A DNA stretch of 64,000 nt from Enterobacter genomosp. O (GCF_001022965.1 NZ_LECZ01000020.1:62001-126000), one strand, 5' to 3'. Positions 27,932 through 38,005 are shown, counted from the first letter of the stretch. The notes: generated by a model from the sequence alone, not told the origin. Program-made: numbers and translations.

Positions 27932-29041
27932 TTATTTGGCGGCCGAGGATGAACCGTCGGCGTGCCACTTAAAGACACCAAACTCAAATCCCTTCAGATC
28001 GCCTTTCTCATCCCAGTTCAGCGGCCCAATCACGGTGTTCGCCCCGTGTGCTTTTAAATCTTTCACCAGATCCAGCGGTTCTTTGCTGCCGGTACGGTCC
28101 AGCGCGGTGGCCAGAGACTGCACGGCCGCGTAGGTGATCCAGACGTAAGGACCGCTCGGATCTTTCTTCTGCGCCTTGAGCGCATCAACGATAGCCTTGT
28201 TGGCCGGATCCTGGTCATAGCGTTTTGGCATCGTCACCAGCATGCCTTCGGCAGAATCCCCGGCGATGTTTGACAGGGAGGCGTTGCCAACGCCCTCTGG
28301 CCCCATAAACTGGGTTTTCAGACCGGTCGCGCGTGCCTGGCGCAGCATCTGCCCCATTTCCGGGTAGTAGCCACCGTAATAAACGAAGTCGATGTTCTCT
28401 TTTTGCAGACGGGCGATCAGTGCGGAGAAGTCTTTCTCGCCGGCGGTAATGCCGTCGAAGAAGACGATGTTCGCGCCGCCTTTTTTCAGGCCGTCCTGAA
28501 CGGAGCGCGCCAGGCCTTCGCCGTACTGCTGTTTGTCATGAATGATGGCAATGCGCTGCGGTTTAACCGTCTCGAGGATGTATTTCGCCGCGGTTGGCCC
28601 CTGGGAGGAGTCCAGACCAGCGGTACGCATAATGTGCTGGTAGCCGCGCTGGGTCAGCTCCGGGTTGGTGGCGCCCGGAGTGATCATCAGAATGCCTTCG
28701 TCTTCGTAGATATCAGACGCGGGCTGGGTGGAGGATGAGCACAGGTGGCCGATTACGTATTGGATGCCATCGTTAACGATTTTGTTGGCGACCGCGACGG
28801 CCTGTTTAGGATCGCAGGCGTCGTCATATTCCACGCCCACCAGCTTGTCGCCTTTGATGCCGCCTTTGGCATTGATGTCTTTGATGGCCTGGCGCGCGCC
28901 GTTGAACTCCATGTCCCCCCACTGGGCAACAGGGCCTGACATTGCACCCACTACCGCAACTTTAATGTCCTCCGCCATAGCGGCATGCGAGATCGACAGT
29001 GCGACCATCCCCGCGATTAACGTCTTCGCGTTCCTTTTCAT
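27932..29041 (-). CDS. livK: Leucine-specific binding protein LivK
   Basis: A 369-residue periplasmic receptor that delivers leucine to LivHMGF. The signal peptide is [20 protein letters not shown], cleaved after AMA. It shares long stretches with LivJ ([37 protein letters not shown]). Here Trp follows [13 protein letters not shown] where LivJ has Tyr. The ATG at 29041 gives the E. coli length. The AT-rich 424-bp region upstream probably carries Lrp-sensitive control, as in E. coli. Confidence 0.96.
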   Translation of the reverse strand: MKRNAKTLIAGMVALSISHAAMAEDIKVAVVGAMSGPVAQWGDMEFNGARQAIKDINAKGGIKGDKLVGVEYDDACDPKQAVAVANKIVNDGIQYVIGHLCSSSTQPASDIYEDEGILMITPGATNPELTQRGYQHIMRTAGLDSSQGPTAAKYILETVKPQRIAIIHDKQQYGEGLARSVQDGLKKGGANIVFFDGITAGEKDFSALIARLQKENIDFVYYGGYYPEMGQMLRQARATGLKTQFMGPEGVGNASLSNIAGDSAEGMLVTMPKRYDQDPANKAIVDALKAQKKDPSGPYVWITYAAVQSLATALDRTGSKEPLDLVKDLKAHGANTVIGPLNWDEKGDLKGFEFGVFKWHADGSSSAAK

Positions 29042-29465
29042 CTCTGAATCCCCATTCGTGATGTCGTGTTTATATTTTGTTTTATTATGGTTAAAAAGCA
29101 TTCTGTACTTTTAATGAACAACGCTATTTTTACCAGTGCCTTTAATGGTTTAGCGCAGTTTTTTATCAAAAACCAGACTAAAATCTCTATTTTTCAGGCT
29201 ATTAAGCAAAGATAATATTCTGAAATCAGGCAGAGATAAACAAATAAAAGTGCAGTTTGCAGCATAAAATAACGGTACAAAGCGCCGAATAAATCACTAC
29301 CACTCAGGTTAAAATTCTGCTTATTTTTCGATCCATGTGTTTTCAAACTGCCCATTGCGTTGCCAAAAAACTAATCACCTGGCGAATGGGAATAAAAAGA
29401 GGAAGCCGCTGAGTGGATAAATTGAGTACACTGCCCTTACTCAATTTGATTTGGACAAGTAGCTA
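29042..29465. other. AT-rich divergent region between livK and panM
   Basis: 424 bp without a credible gene. It is strongly AT-rich compared with its surroundings, with many A and T runs. It must hold the livK and panM promoters. The E. coli counterpart is bound by Lrp, but I cannot mark individual sites with confidence. Confidence 0.6.
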
Positions 29466-29855
29466 ATGAAACTGACTATCGTGCGTCTGGTGACCTTTAG
29501 CGACCAGGATCATATCGACCTGGGCAAAATCTGGCCGGAATATTCCCCTTCGTCGCTGCGCGTTGATGAGACCCACCGTATTTATGCCGCACGTTTTAAC
29601 GAGCGCCTGCTGGCAGCGGTTCGCGTGACCCTGAGCGGTACAGAAGGAGCGCTGGACTCACTGCGCGTGCGTGACGTCACCCGTCGGCGCGGCGTGGGAC
29701 AGTATTTAATTGAAGAAGTGATCCGTGAAAACCCGAGCGTGACCTCCTGGTGGATGGCAGACGTGGGCGTGGAAGACCGCGGCGTGATGGCGGCGTTTAT
29801 GCAGGCGTTAGGGTTTACGGCGCAGGAGAGCGGGTGGGAGAAGCGCCAGAGTTGA
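29466..29855 (+). CDS. panM: PanD maturation factor PanM (PanZ)
   Basis: A 129-residue GNAT-fold protein that, with acetyl-CoA bound, promotes self-cleavage of pro-PanD to the active aspartate decarboxylase of pantothenate synthesis. RVRDVTRRRGVGQYLIEE is the CoA-binding segment, near residue 68. The C-terminus WWMADVGVEDRGVMAAFMQALGF resembles E. coli. It is a single gene between livK and livJ, as in K-12. Confidence 0.93.
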   Translation: MKLTIVRLVTFSDQDHIDLGKIWPEYSPSSLRVDETHRIYAARFNERLLAAVRVTLSGTEGALDSLRVRDVTRRRGVGQYLIEEVIRENPSVTSWWMADVGVEDRGVMAAFMQALGFTAQESGWEKRQS

Positions 29856-29885
29856 CGTGTGCTGCCTGATCTGTGCGGCCTGATG

Positions 29886-29918
29886 CCCTCACCCCGGCCC
29901 TCTCCCACGGGGAGAGGG
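29886..29918. repeat. 33-bp palindromic repeat, copy c
   Basis: Identical over 33 bp to copy b at 24128-24160, and followed like it by GAGAAAACAT and a GGCAAC/GTTGCC terminator. Confidence 0.88.
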
Positions 29919-29927
29919 AGAAAACAT

Positions 29928-29953
29928 AAAAAAGGCAACTTACGTTGCCTTTT
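29928..29953 (-). terminator. Bidirectional terminator between livJ and panM
   Basis: GGCAAC and GTTGCC with loop TTAC; six T residues on the minus strand and four on the plus. It serves livJ, whose stop is 5 bp away, and convergent panM. Confidence 0.88.
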
Positions 29954-29957
29954 GCTT

Positions 29958-31058
29958 TTATTTGGCGTCAGTAGCAGTACCGTTCGCATGCCAGTCAAAC
30001 ACGCCGAACTCGAAGCCCTTCAGGTCGCCCTTCGCGTCCCAGGAGAGTGGCCCCATGACGGTCTCGACGGTATTCGCTTTCAGCCAGGTGGCAATCTCAG
30101 CCGGATCGGCTGACTGGTTCAGACCCGCCTGCAGAGACTGCAGCGCAGCGTAGGTCGTCCAGACGAACGCGCCGCTTGGATCCTGTTTCTTCGCCTTGAT
30201 GGCATCTACGATAGGTTTGTTCGCAGGCACCTGGTCGTAGTTCTTCGGCTTGGTTACCAGCAGGCCTTCCGCAGATTCACCCGCGATGTTAGACAGAGAG
30301 ACGTTCGCCACGCCTTCCGGCCCCATGAACTGGGTTTTCAGACCGGCAGCACGCGCCTGGCGCAGGATCTGGCCCATTTCCGGGTGGTAGCCACCGTAGT
30401 AAACGAAATCAATATTCTCTTTCTTCAGACGCGCCACCAGCGTGGAGAAGTCTTTCTCACCGGCGGTGATCCCGTCGAAGAACACGATATCAGCCTTCGC
30501 TTTTTTGAGGTTGTCCTGCACCGAACGCGCCAGACCTTCACCGTACTGCTGCTTGTCGTGAACGATGGCAATGCGCTTCGGCTTCACTTTTTCAACAATG
30601 TATTTAGCCGCGGTTGGGCCCTGGTCAGAGTCCAGGCCGGTGGTGCGCAGGGTCAGCTTATAGCCGCGCGCGGTCAGCTCCGGTGCGGTCGCGGCCGGGG
30701 TGATCATCAGAATGCCTTCGTCTTCGTAGATGTCAGACGCTGGCTGAGTAGAGGAAGAGCACAGGTGACCGATAACGTATTTGATCCCGTCGTTCACCAC
30801 TTTGTTCGCGACCGCGACCGCTTGTTTTGGGTCACAGGCATCATCATATTTTACGATCTGCAGTTTTTCGCCTTTGATACCGCCCTTAGCATTAATGTCT
30901 GCAACCGCCTGTTCTGCGCCGGTAAACTCCTGGTCGCCGTACTGCGCTACCGGACCGGACATTGCGCCAACAACAGCCACTTTGATGTCTGCCTGTGCCA
31001 TGGTGCTGAATGCCAACGCGATACATCCTGCCAGTAACGCTTTACCCTTCATGTTCAT
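29958..31058 (-). CDS. livJ: Leu/Ile/Val-binding protein LivJ
   Basis: A 366-residue periplasmic receptor for all three branched-chain amino acids, sharing LivHMGF with LivK. The signal peptide is [18 protein letters not shown] with cleavage near [24 protein letters not shown] separates it from LivK. The ATG at 31058 leaves a normal signal peptide; an upstream in-frame start adds five residues. It is transcribed alone, ended by the shared terminator. Confidence 0.96.
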   Translation of the reverse strand: MNMKGKALLAGCIALAFSTMAQADIKVAVVGAMSGPVAQYGDQEFTGAEQAVADINAKGGIKGEKLQIVKYDDACDPKQAVAVANKVVNDGIKYVIGHLCSSSTQPASDIYEDEGILMITPAATAPELTARGYKLTLRTTGLDSDQGPTAAKYIVEKVKPKRIAIVHDKQQYGEGLARSVQDNLKKAKADIVFFDGITAGEKDFSTLVARLKKENIDFVYYGGYHPEMGQILRQARAAGLKTQFMGPEGVANVSLSNIAGESAEGLLVTKPKNYDQVPANKPIVDAIKAKKQDPSGAFVWTTYAALQSLQAGLNQSADPAEIATWLKANTVETVMGPLSWDAKGDLKGFEFGVFDWHANGTATDAK

Positions 31059-31223
31059 CCTGAGATTCCCCATTATTATGGTTATTACGATTGTTGTGAT
31101 GTTGTTGTGCAGCGCTTTATTTCAGTTATAGGTGTGCTGTTCGCGCTTTTTCAGCATACTCTGCTAAAACATACCCGATTTTTATTATTTTGGAATAGCT
31201 AATTTGAAATGAATATATGATAA

Positions 31224-31247
31224 GCCCGGCAGGAATTTCCGCCGGGC
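31224..31247 (-). terminator. Hairpin after the aminotransferase gene
   Basis: GCCCGGC and GCCGGGC arms with an inner GG/CC lie 8 bp past the stop at 31256. The minus-strand tail (TTATCATATATTC) is AT-rich but not a T run, so strength is uncertain. Confidence 0.6.
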
Positions 31248-31255
31248 GTGTGGCT

Positions 31256-32521
31256 TTAACGTGTCAGCGACGCGGAGATAATGTCCAGCGCCTTACGGAA
31301 CTGCGCTTCGGGGATAGTCAGCGGATAGAGGAAACGAATAACGTTGCCGTAGACGCCGCAGCTCAGCAGCAGCAAACCTTCCTGCAACGCGCGCTCCTGC
31401 ACCTGGCGGGTAAATTCCGGCGAAGGATGCCCCGTTTGCGGGTCGTTAAACTCCACCGCCACCATGGAGCCCTGCGCGCGAATATCGGCGATATACGGGC
31501 AGTGTTCCTTCGCTTTGTTCAGCACTTCCACCAGGTGATGCCCAAGGTGCGCCGAGCGCGTGCAGAGATCCTCTTCATCAATCACGTCCAGCACGGCATG
31601 CGCCGCCGCAATCGCCAGCGGGTTCCCCGCGTAGGTACCGCCCAGCCCGCCCGGTGCAGGGGCGTCCATCACCTCAGCGCGGCCCGACACAGCAGAGAGC
31701 GGCATTCCGCCCGCCAGGCTTTTCGCCATGGTGATGAGATCGGGCTTCACGCAGTGGTTCTCCATCGAGAACAGCTTGCCGGTGCGGGCGAAGCCGCTTT
31801 GCACTTCGTCGGCAATCAGCAAAATACCGTGGGTATCGCACAGGGCGCGCAGCGCCTGCATAAAATCAGCAGGGGCAATGTTGAAACCGCCTTCCCCTTG
31901 AACCGGTTCGAGAATAATCGCCGCGACCTGGTCAGGTGCAATATCCGCCTTAAAGATGCGCTCCAGGCTCTTTAGCGCATCCGCCGTGCTGACGCCGTGC
32001 AGTTCATTCGGATACTGGGCGTGATACACCGAGCCGGGGAAGGGGCCGAAGCCAAGCTTGTACGGCGCGACTTTGCCGGTCAGCGCCATGGTCATAAAGG
32101 TGCGGCCGTGGAACGCGCCGCCGAAGGTGATAAGGCCAGGACGTTTGGTAAAGGCGCGGGCAATTTTTACGGCGTTCTCGACCGCCTCAGCGCCCGTAGA
32201 GAAGAACGCCGTTTTCGCCGGGCCGTCAATTGGCACGCGTGCGTTGAGGCGTTCCGCAAGCGACACATAGCCTTCGTACGGCACAATCTGGTAGGCCGTA
32301 TGGGTAAAAGCGTGGAGTTGTTTTTCGATAGCGGAAATGACTTTTGGATGGCGATGGCCGGTATTCAGCACCGCGATCCCCGCGGCGAAGTCGATGTACT
32401 CGTTTCCCTCGACGTCCCACACCGTGGCGTTTTCGGCTTTATCGGCATAGAAGTTACACATCACGCCGATGCCGCGCGGCGTCGCCTGTAAACGCCGGTC
32501 GTGCAGTTCGTTATTTTTCAC
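31256..32521 (-). CDS. PLP-dependent 4-aminobutyrate aminotransferase (GabT/PuuE-like)
   Basis: A 421-residue class III aminotransferase, the same length as E. coli PuuE and closer to it than to GabT by eye. Key parts are GHRHPKVISAIEKQL, STGAEAVENAVKIARA (cofactor phosphate), IADEVQSGFARTG, and the cofactor Lys in TMAKSLAGGMPLS near residue 267. It should convert 4-aminobutyrate and 2-oxoglutarate to succinate semialdehyde and glutamate, though delta-aminovalerate is also possible. No other putrescine or GABA gene is near. K-12 has nothing between livJ and rpoH. Confidence 0.85.
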   Translation of the reverse strand: MKNNELHDRRLQATPRGIGVMCNFYADKAENATVWDVEGNEYIDFAAGIAVLNTGHRHPKVISAIEKQLHAFTHTAYQIVPYEGYVSLAERLNARVPIDGPAKTAFFSTGAEAVENAVKIARAFTKRPGLITFGGAFHGRTFMTMALTGKVAPYKLGFGPFPGSVYHAQYPNELHGVSTADALKSLERIFKADIAPDQVAAIILEPVQGEGGFNIAPADFMQALRALCDTHGILLIADEVQSGFARTGKLFSMENHCVKPDLITMAKSLAGGMPLSAVSGRAEVMDAPAPGGLGGTYAGNPLAIAAAHAVLDVIDEEDLCTRSAHLGHHLVEVLNKAKEHCPYIADIRAQGSMVAVEFNDPQTGHPSPEFTRQVQERALQEGLLLLSCGVYGNVIRFLYPLTIPEAQFRKALDIISASLTR

Positions 32522-32601
32522 CCTGTCCCCCTGAGAAATTCACCTGCTTAGCGCATCTGTAAGTGTTTGCCAGGGGGAGTGAATTCGCCAGAGCGGGAGA
32601 T

Positions 32602-32637
32602 AAAAAAAACAAAAACCCCCGAATTTGCATTCGAGGG
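32602..32637 (-). terminator. Terminator after rpoH
   Basis: CCCTCGAA and TTCGGGGG form an 8-bp stem with one mismatch; GTTTTTGTTTTTTTT follows on the minus strand. It lies about 20 bp past the rpoH stop. Confidence 0.92.
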
Positions 32638-32658
32638 TTATCGGCGACTTCGCGGAAA

Positions 32659-33516
32659 TTACGCTTCGATAGCGGCGCGAAGTTTCTTCATGGCGTTCTT
32701 TTCAAGCTGACGGACACGTTCCGCAGAAACGCCGTAGCGGTCGGCCAGCTCCTGCAGCGTGGACTTGTTATCTTCGTCCAGCCAGCGGGCACGAATGATG
32801 TCCTGGCTACGTTCGTCGAGGCCTTCCATCGCAAAGGTCAGCTTGTTCGCCGCCTGGTCTTCCCAGTTATCTTCTTCAATGCCGTCGGCAAAGTTAGAAG
32901 TCTTATCCTGCAGGTACAGGACCGGGGCCATCGGCTGGCTGTCGGATGCGTCGTCGTCGGAAGACATGTCAAAGGTCATGTCCTGCGCGGCCATACGGGA
33001 TTCCATCTCACGAACGTCTTTGCTGGATACGCCCAGCTCGCGCGCCACCATTTCGACTTCATCCTGATTGAACCAGCCCAGACGCTGCTTGGTTTTACGC
33101 AGGTTGAAGAACAGTTTGCGTTGCGCTTTTGTCGTGGCAACTTTCACAATACGCCAGTTACGCAGCACGTATTCATGAATTTCTGCTTTGATCCAGTGCA
33201 CGGCGAAAGAGACCAGTCGCACACCCACTTCCGGGTTAAAGCGACGTACAGCCTTCATCAGGCCGATGTTACCTTCCTGAATCAAGTCCGCCTGCGGCAG
33301 GCCGTAGCCCGAGTAGTTGCGAGCAACGTGAACAACAAAGCGCAGGTGAGACAGGATCAGCGTCTTAGCTGCTTCCAGATCGCCCTGGTAATGCAGCTTT
33401 TCAGCAAGCTCCTTTTCTTCCTCGGCCGTCAACATCGGCCAGGTGTTCGCAGCCCGGATGTAAGATTCCAGGTTACCAACAGGGGCTAAAGCTAAAGTTT
33501 GCATTTCTTTGGTCAT
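32659..33516 (-). CDS. rpoH: Heat-shock sigma factor RpoH (sigma-32)
   Basis: A 285-residue sigma-70 family factor. Region 2 contains [22 protein letters not shown]; the RpoH-specific segment includes [16 protein letters not shown]; region 4 ends with the helix-turn-helix [21 protein letters not shown]. The acidic loop [11 protein letters not shown] differs slightly from E. coli. It is regulated at translation and by proteolysis, and upstream DNA shows a sigma-E promoter. It follows ftsX with 251 bp between. Confidence 0.98.
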   Translation of the reverse strand: MTKEMQTLALAPVGNLESYIRAANTWPMLTAEEEKELAEKLHYQGDLEAAKTLILSHLRFVVHVARNYSGYGLPQADLIQEGNIGLMKAVRRFNPEVGVRLVSFAVHWIKAEIHEYVLRNWRIVKVATTKAQRKLFFNLRKTKQRLGWFNQDEVEMVARELGVSSKDVREMESRMAAQDMTFDMSSDDDASDSQPMAPVLYLQDKTSNFADGIEEDNWEDQAANKLTFAMEGLDERSQDIIRARWLDEDNKSTLQELADRYGVSAERVRQLEKNAMKKLRAAIEA

Positions 33517-33612
33517 TCATTCCTCTCAATGTTTCTTCTGGTCCAGGCTGTCCCCGTCAGGCAACAACCATGCCAAAGCGTTTGAGCAACGAGATTAGCA
33601 TTCACTCTTTTA

Positions 33613-33640
33613 TCAGACAGTGATTTTATCCACAAGTTCC
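33613..33640 (-). promoter_or_regulatory. Sigma-E promoter of rpoH (P3-like)
   Basis: On the minus strand GGAACTT is followed after exactly 16 bp by TCTGA, a clean RpoE promoter. It lies 97-124 bp upstream of the rpoH start. It corresponds to E. coli rpoH P3, which transcribes rpoH at extreme heat. Confidence 0.9.
33626..33634 (+). promoter_or_regulatory. DnaA box inside the rpoH promoter
   Basis: TTATCCACA is a perfect DnaA 9-mer. It lies within the spacer of the sigma-E promoter. DnaA is known to affect rpoH promoters in E. coli. Confidence 0.75.
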
Positions 33641-33767
33641 AGGTGCAACGGTGAATAAATTACGCACAAATTGTGACATGGAGATGATAACAGGGGAAGA
33701 GACAACAGGGACGCTTTCCCTGCAGAGCGAACATCTCGGTGCAGGGAAAGATTATATCACGCTTTTA

Positions 33768-34823
33768 TTAGTCGGGAGTAAAGTGACGTAAATGTTGAAC
33801 GGTTGCCAGCCAGGCTGCCACCCACCCAATCATTGAGCAAACCAGCAGCAGTAACAGGCACTCATCGAACCCTAAGCCGCTGATATCAAACTTCGTTCCG
33901 AAAACCTGAGCCACTTCAGTCACGGCCGACGAAAGCCGCATCACCAAAATTTCTGACAATATCAGTGAAAGAAATGCGCCGGAAAAACCGAGCAGTGCAC
34001 CGCCGTAGAGGAACGGTCGGAGGATGAAGCCATCCGTCGCACCAATCAGCTTCTGCACGTTGATGGTATCGCGACGGGCGAAGATGCTCAGGCGCACGCT
34101 GTTACCGATCACGAGGAAGACCGCCGCCACCATCAGCACGCCAATCATTGCCGCGACGCGTCCGACCAGCCCGGTCAGGGCAGCAAGGCGTGCGAACCAG
34201 CTGTCATCCATGCGCACTTCATCAATGCCTTTAATGCGTGTGATGCGATCGCGCAGGGTGTTAAGCGAATCGGTCCCCTGGAAATCCAGCTTCGGGATCA
34301 CCACCGCCACGGCGGGCAGCGGGTTCTCTTCGAGCATATCCAGCGCACCGCCAAAGCCTGACCAGTTACGGAACTCGCCCAGCGCGTCTTCACGTGAGAG
34401 ATAATTAACCTTCTCCACGCCCTGCTCGGCCTGAATTTGCCCGACCACCTGCGCCGCGGCGTTATCGTCGAGCGCTTTATCCAGATAGACCGTGATCTGC
34501 GGGGACGGATAATACTGCGAGGCCGCCTGGTTGACGTTTTTATAGACCATATAGCAGACGCTTGGCAGCGTAAGGGAGATGGCAATCACCATCACCGTCA
34601 GGAACGTCGCAAGCGGTTTGCTTTTCAGGTCCTGCAGGGCGCCGTGGAACGCGTAGCGCACCTGCTCGTTAAACACGTTGGTTTTGCGGGAGGCCGGCTT
34701 TGGCGCAGCCTTCTGGCGCTTCGGCGCATTACGATTGCCGTCACCACCGCCCTGCGGCTTACGGAAGCGGTCAAACCGGTTCCCGAACTGCCGAATCTGG
34801 TTTATTGCATCACGCTTATTCAC
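33768..34823 (-). CDS. ftsX: Cell-division ABC transporter-like protein FtsX
   Basis: A 351-residue inner-membrane protein with four membrane segments. A basic N-terminus ([20 protein letters not shown]) precedes the first segment, followed by a large periplasmic domain that in E. coli activates the amidase activator EnvC. The C-terminal half has the FtsX/MacB permease fold. It overlaps ftsE by 8 bp and works with it at the division ring. Confidence 0.97.
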   Translation of the reverse strand: MNKRDAINQIRQFGNRFDRFRKPQGGGDGNRNAPKRQKAAPKPASRKTNVFNEQVRYAFHGALQDLKSKPLATFLTVMVIAISLTLPSVCYMVYKNVNQAASQYYPSPQITVYLDKALDDNAAAQVVGQIQAEQGVEKVNYLSREDALGEFRNWSGFGGALDMLEENPLPAVAVVIPKLDFQGTDSLNTLRDRITRIKGIDEVRMDDSWFARLAALTGLVGRVAAMIGVLMVAAVFLVIGNSVRLSIFARRDTINVQKLIGATDGFILRPFLYGGALLGFSGAFLSLILSEILVMRLSSAVTEVAQVFGTKFDISGLGFDECLLLLLVCSMIGWVAAWLATVQHLRHFTPD

Positions 34824-35481
34824 CGTGGCCTCCGTGCAAATGACCGTCGCTCAGGGTCAGCATGCGGTACGAACGACGGGAAATGAGCCCGATGTCGTGC
34901 GTCGCCATCAGTACGGTGACCCCCACGCGGTTAAATTCCTCAAACAGACGCAAAATCCCTTCTGACAGGGCATCGTCCAGGTTACCGGTCGGTTCATCCG
35001 CCAGCAGCACCGCAGGTTTATTCACCACCGCACGGGCAATGCCCACGCGCTGCTGTTCACCGCCGGAGAGCTGGATCGGGAAGTTCTTCGCTTTGTCCAG
35101 CAGCCCGACCTTATCCAGCGCCGCAGAGACGCGGCGGCGGATATCATCATAGCTGGCACCGGCAATAATCAGCGGAATGGCCACGTTATCGAAAACGGTG
35201 CGATCCATCAGCAGGTGGTGGTCCTGGAAAATCATGCCGATCTGACGACGCAGGAACGGCACTTCGCGGTTTTTCAGGCGGCTGATCTCATGGCCGCCGA
35301 AAAAGATTTTCCCGGCGCTTGGCCGCTCAATCCCACAGATAAGCTTGAGCAGGGTACTTTTCCCCGCGCCGGAATGGCCGGTCAGGAATGCCATCTCGCC
35401 CGGCTGCAGGTGAAATGTCACCCCCTGCAGCGCTTGTCTCCCACCGAGATAGGCCTTGCTGACGTGTTCAAAGCGAATCAT
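34816..35481 (-). CDS. ftsE: Cell-division ATPase FtsE
   Basis: A 221-residue ABC ATPase. Walker A is GHSGAGKST, the signature [15 protein letters not shown] and Walker [13 protein letters not shown]. It drives FtsX rather than transporting a known substrate. It starts 2 bp after the ftsY stop and overlaps ftsX, forming the ftsYEX operon. Confidence 0.98.
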   Translation of the reverse strand: MIRFEHVSKAYLGGRQALQGVTFHLQPGEMAFLTGHSGAGKSTLLKLICGIERPSAGKIFFGGHEISRLKNREVPFLRRQIGMIFQDHHLLMDRTVFDNVAIPLIIAGASYDDIRRRVSAALDKVGLLDKAKNFPIQLSGGEQQRVGIARAVVNKPAVLLADEPTGNLDDALSEGILRLFEEFNRVGVTVLMATHDIGLISRRSYRMLTLSDGHLHGGHGE

Positions 35482-35483
35482 TG

Positions 35484-36950
35484 TTAGTCCTCTCGGGCAA
35501 ATAATGCCTCAATAAAGTCGTCCGCTTTAAACGGACGTAAATCCTCAATACGCTCGCCCACACCGATGTAACGGATAGGAATGCCGAACTGGTCGGCCAC
35601 GGAGAAGATCACCCCGCCTTTCGCGGTGCCGTCCAGTTTGGTCAGCGCGATCCCCGTCAGTCCTACCGCTTCATTGAACAGCTTCGCCTGGCTGATGGCG
35701 TTCTGTCCGGTGCTGGCATCAATGGTCAGCATAATTTCATGCGGCGCGTCTTCGTCCAGCTTCTTCATGACGCGAACGATTTTCTTCAACTCTTCCATCA
35801 GGTGCGATTTGTTCTGCAAACGCCCTGCGGTATCGGCAATCAGCACGTCCACGTTGCGCGCCTTCGCCGCCTGGATGGCGTCGAAGATTACGGAAGCGGA
35901 ATCCGCGCCGGTATGCTGGGCAATCACCGGAATGTTGTTGCGCTGGCCCCATACCTGGAGCTGCTCAACCGCCGCCGCGCGGAAGGTATCGCCCGCCGCC
36001 AGCATCACCGATTTGCCCTGCTGCTCGAACTGACGCGCCAGCTTGCCGATGGTGGTGGTTTTACCCACGCCGTTCACGCCGACCATCAGAATAACAAATG
36101 GCGTTTTGCCTTCAATATTAAGCGGTTCGTCAACTTTTGCGAGAATTTCGCCCATCTCGTCTTTCAGCAGACCGTACAGCGCCTCGGCGTCGCGCAGCTG
36201 CTTGCGGCTCGCCCCTTCGGTCAGGTTGGCGATGATCTTACGGGTGGTTTCCACCCCAACGTCCGCAATCAGCAGCTGCTCTTCCAGCTCTTCAAACAGA
36301 TCGTCGTCGATCTTCTTGCCGCGGAAAAGACTGATAAATCCGGAACCTAAGTTTTCTTTGGTTTTAAGCAGGCTGCGCTTCAGGCGGGCGAAGAAACCTT
36401 CTTTGGTCGGTTTTTCCTGTTCCTGAACGATCTCTTCTTCGGTCTGCTCTGGCTCTTCCACCGGCACGACGATAACCGCTTCTTCAGCCGCTTCCGCCGC
36501 CAGCGCCTGGGCTTCCAGCTCTTCGTCGGTCAGCTCTGGCTCAAGCGCGGCCTCTTCTTCCACCGCCTCAACGATTTCGACGGTTTCCGCTTCGGCCTGC
36601 CACTCTTCGGCAGAAACCGCTTCGGCGTTCACCTCTTCCGGCAGCGGCAGCTCTTCACGTTCGATAACGGCCTGCGGCGCTTCGGGGATCTCTTCAACCA
36701 CAACCGGTTCTGGCTTCTCGCTCTCCTGAACCTGTTCAGTGATCTCAACCACCTCTTCAGCAAAGGTTTCAATCTCTTCTTTGCTGTGCGCCGTTTCTTC
36801 CGCTTCGACAACCGCGGCGGTTTCTACAGGCGTTTCAGGCTGCGACTGCTCTTCAACGGCTTGTTGCTCTTCGGTTTTCTGTTCTGTTTCTTGCTCTTTT
36901 TCACCGAAGCCCAGCCAGGAAAAGAAGCCACGTTTTTTTTGTTTTGCCAT
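35484..36950 (-). CDS. ftsY: Signal recognition particle receptor FtsY
   Basis: A 488-residue receptor that docks SRP-ribosome complexes at the inner membrane. The first ~190 residues form the acidic, Glu/Val-rich A domain, which varies in length between species. The NG domain follows, with G1 GVNGVGKTTTIGKLA, then GDTFRAAAVEQL, DTAGRLQNK and TKLDGTAKGG. It is about nine residues shorter than E. coli, in the A domain. First gene of ftsYEX. Confidence 0.98.
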   Translation of the reverse strand: MAKQKKRGFFSWLGFGEKEQETEQKTEEQQAVEEQSQPETPVETAAVVEAEETAHSKEEIETFAEEVVEITEQVQESEKPEPVVVEEIPEAPQAVIEREELPLPEEVNAEAVSAEEWQAEAETVEIVEAVEEEAALEPELTDEELEAQALAAEAAEEAVIVVPVEEPEQTEEEIVQEQEKPTKEGFFARLKRSLLKTKENLGSGFISLFRGKKIDDDLFEELEEQLLIADVGVETTRKIIANLTEGASRKQLRDAEALYGLLKDEMGEILAKVDEPLNIEGKTPFVILMVGVNGVGKTTTIGKLARQFEQQGKSVMLAAGDTFRAAAVEQLQVWGQRNNIPVIAQHTGADSASVIFDAIQAAKARNVDVLIADTAGRLQNKSHLMEELKKIVRVMKKLDEDAPHEIMLTIDASTGQNAISQAKLFNEAVGLTGIALTKLDGTAKGGVIFSVADQFGIPIRYIGVGERIEDLRPFKADDFIEALFARED

Positions 36951-37077
36951 CTGCGACTACACTCCTCGCGGCGCTATATACATGGAAGCTAAAAAAATGA
37001 TGAAATAGTCTAACACTTTACTTAATTGACATCACCGCCCGCAATCGCAGGCCAATTGTTAACAGAGCTTTCCTGAG

Positions 37078-37680
37078 ATGAAGAAACCCAACCGCGCCCC
37101 GGCCGGTCAAATTCGTATTATCGGCGGTCAGTGGCGAGGCCGGAAATTACCGGTGCCGGATAGCCCCGGTTTACGCCCTACTACCGACCGCGTGCGCGAG
37201 ACGCTGTTTAACTGGCTGGCCCCGTCAATGGTAGACGCCCACTGCCTGGACTGCTTCGCCGGAAGCGGCGCGCTCGGGCTGGAAGCGCTGTCGCGCTATG
37301 CCGCCAGCGCCACGCTGCTGGAGATGGAGCGCGGCGTTGCGCAGACGCTGCAGCAAAATCTGGCGACGCTGAAGGCGGGCAACGCGAAAGTCGTGAACAC
37401 CAACACGCTGAGTTTTCTAGCGCAGAAAGGCACGCCGCATAACGTGGTGTTTGTCGATCCGCCGTTCCGCAAGGGTCTGCTGGAAGAGACGCTTTCCCTG
37501 CTTGAGCAGAATGGCTGGCTGGCGGATGACGCATTGATTTACGTTGAAAGCGAAGTGGAAAACGGTCTGCCGCCGGTTCCCGCTCACTGGGATCTGCACC
37601 GCGAAAAAGTCGCAGGCCAGGTCGCTTATCGTCTGTATCACCGTCAGGCTCAAGGAGAATCCGATGCCGGTACTGATTAA
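37078..37680 (+). CDS. rsmD: 16S rRNA m2G966 methyltransferase RsmD
   Basis: A 200-residue SAM-dependent methyltransferase that modifies G966 in helix 31 of 16S rRNA. The family start RIIGGQWRGRKL is followed by RPTTDRVRETLFNWL, the SAM motif DCFAGSGALGLEALS near residue 60 and the catalytic VFVDPPF near residue 125. It is divergent from ftsY and overlaps yhhL by 17 bp. Confidence 0.96.
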   Translation: MKKPNRAPAGQIRIIGGQWRGRKLPVPDSPGLRPTTDRVRETLFNWLAPSMVDAHCLDCFAGSGALGLEALSRYAASATLLEMERGVAQTLQQNLATLKAGNAKVVNTNTLSFLAQKGTPHNVVFVDPPFRKGLLEETLSLLEQNGWLADDALIYVESEVENGLPPVPAHWDLHREKVAGQVAYRLYHRQAQGESDAGTD

Positions 37681-37945
37681 TCTGGGACGTTTGTTGATGC
37701 TGGGCGTCTGGGCGTTTTTAATTCTTAACCTGGTGCACCCGTTCCCGCGCCCGATGAATATTTTTGTTAACGTCGCGCTGATTTTCACGTCGTTCATGCA
37801 TGCCCTGCAGATGGTGATGCTGAAAAACGGCCTGCCTAAAGACGGCCCGCAGATGACGGGCTGGCAGCAGCTTCGCGTCTTTATTTTCGGCGTGTTTGAA
37901 CTGCTGGTCTGGATGAAGAAGTTTAAGGCGCAGGTGAAGAAGTAA
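37664..37945 (+). CDS. yhhL: DUF1145 membrane protein YhhL
   Basis: A 93-residue protein with two or three membrane segments (LINLGRLLMLGVWAFLILNL and another at 30-50). Function is unknown. I chose the ATG at 37664, which has AAGGAG upstream and overlaps the rsmD end by 17 bp, so the two are co-translated; longer in-frame starts inside rsmD are unlikely. Confidence 0.93.
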   Translation: MPVLINLGRLLMLGVWAFLILNLVHPFPRPMNIFVNVALIFTSFMHALQMVMLKNGLPKDGPQMTGWQQLRVFIFGVFELLVWMKKFKAQVKK

Positions 37946-37959
37946 GGTGCGGGCTGATG

Positions 37960-37992
37960 CCCTCACCCTAACCCTCTCCCACAGGGAGAGGG
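37960..37992. repeat. 33-bp palindromic repeat, copy d
   Basis: Same sequence as copy a at 16671 over the 33-bp core. It sits between convergent yhhL and yhhM, 15 bp past the yhhL stop. Confidence 0.87.
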
Positions 37993-38005
37993 GATCGATC
38001 GCGCA

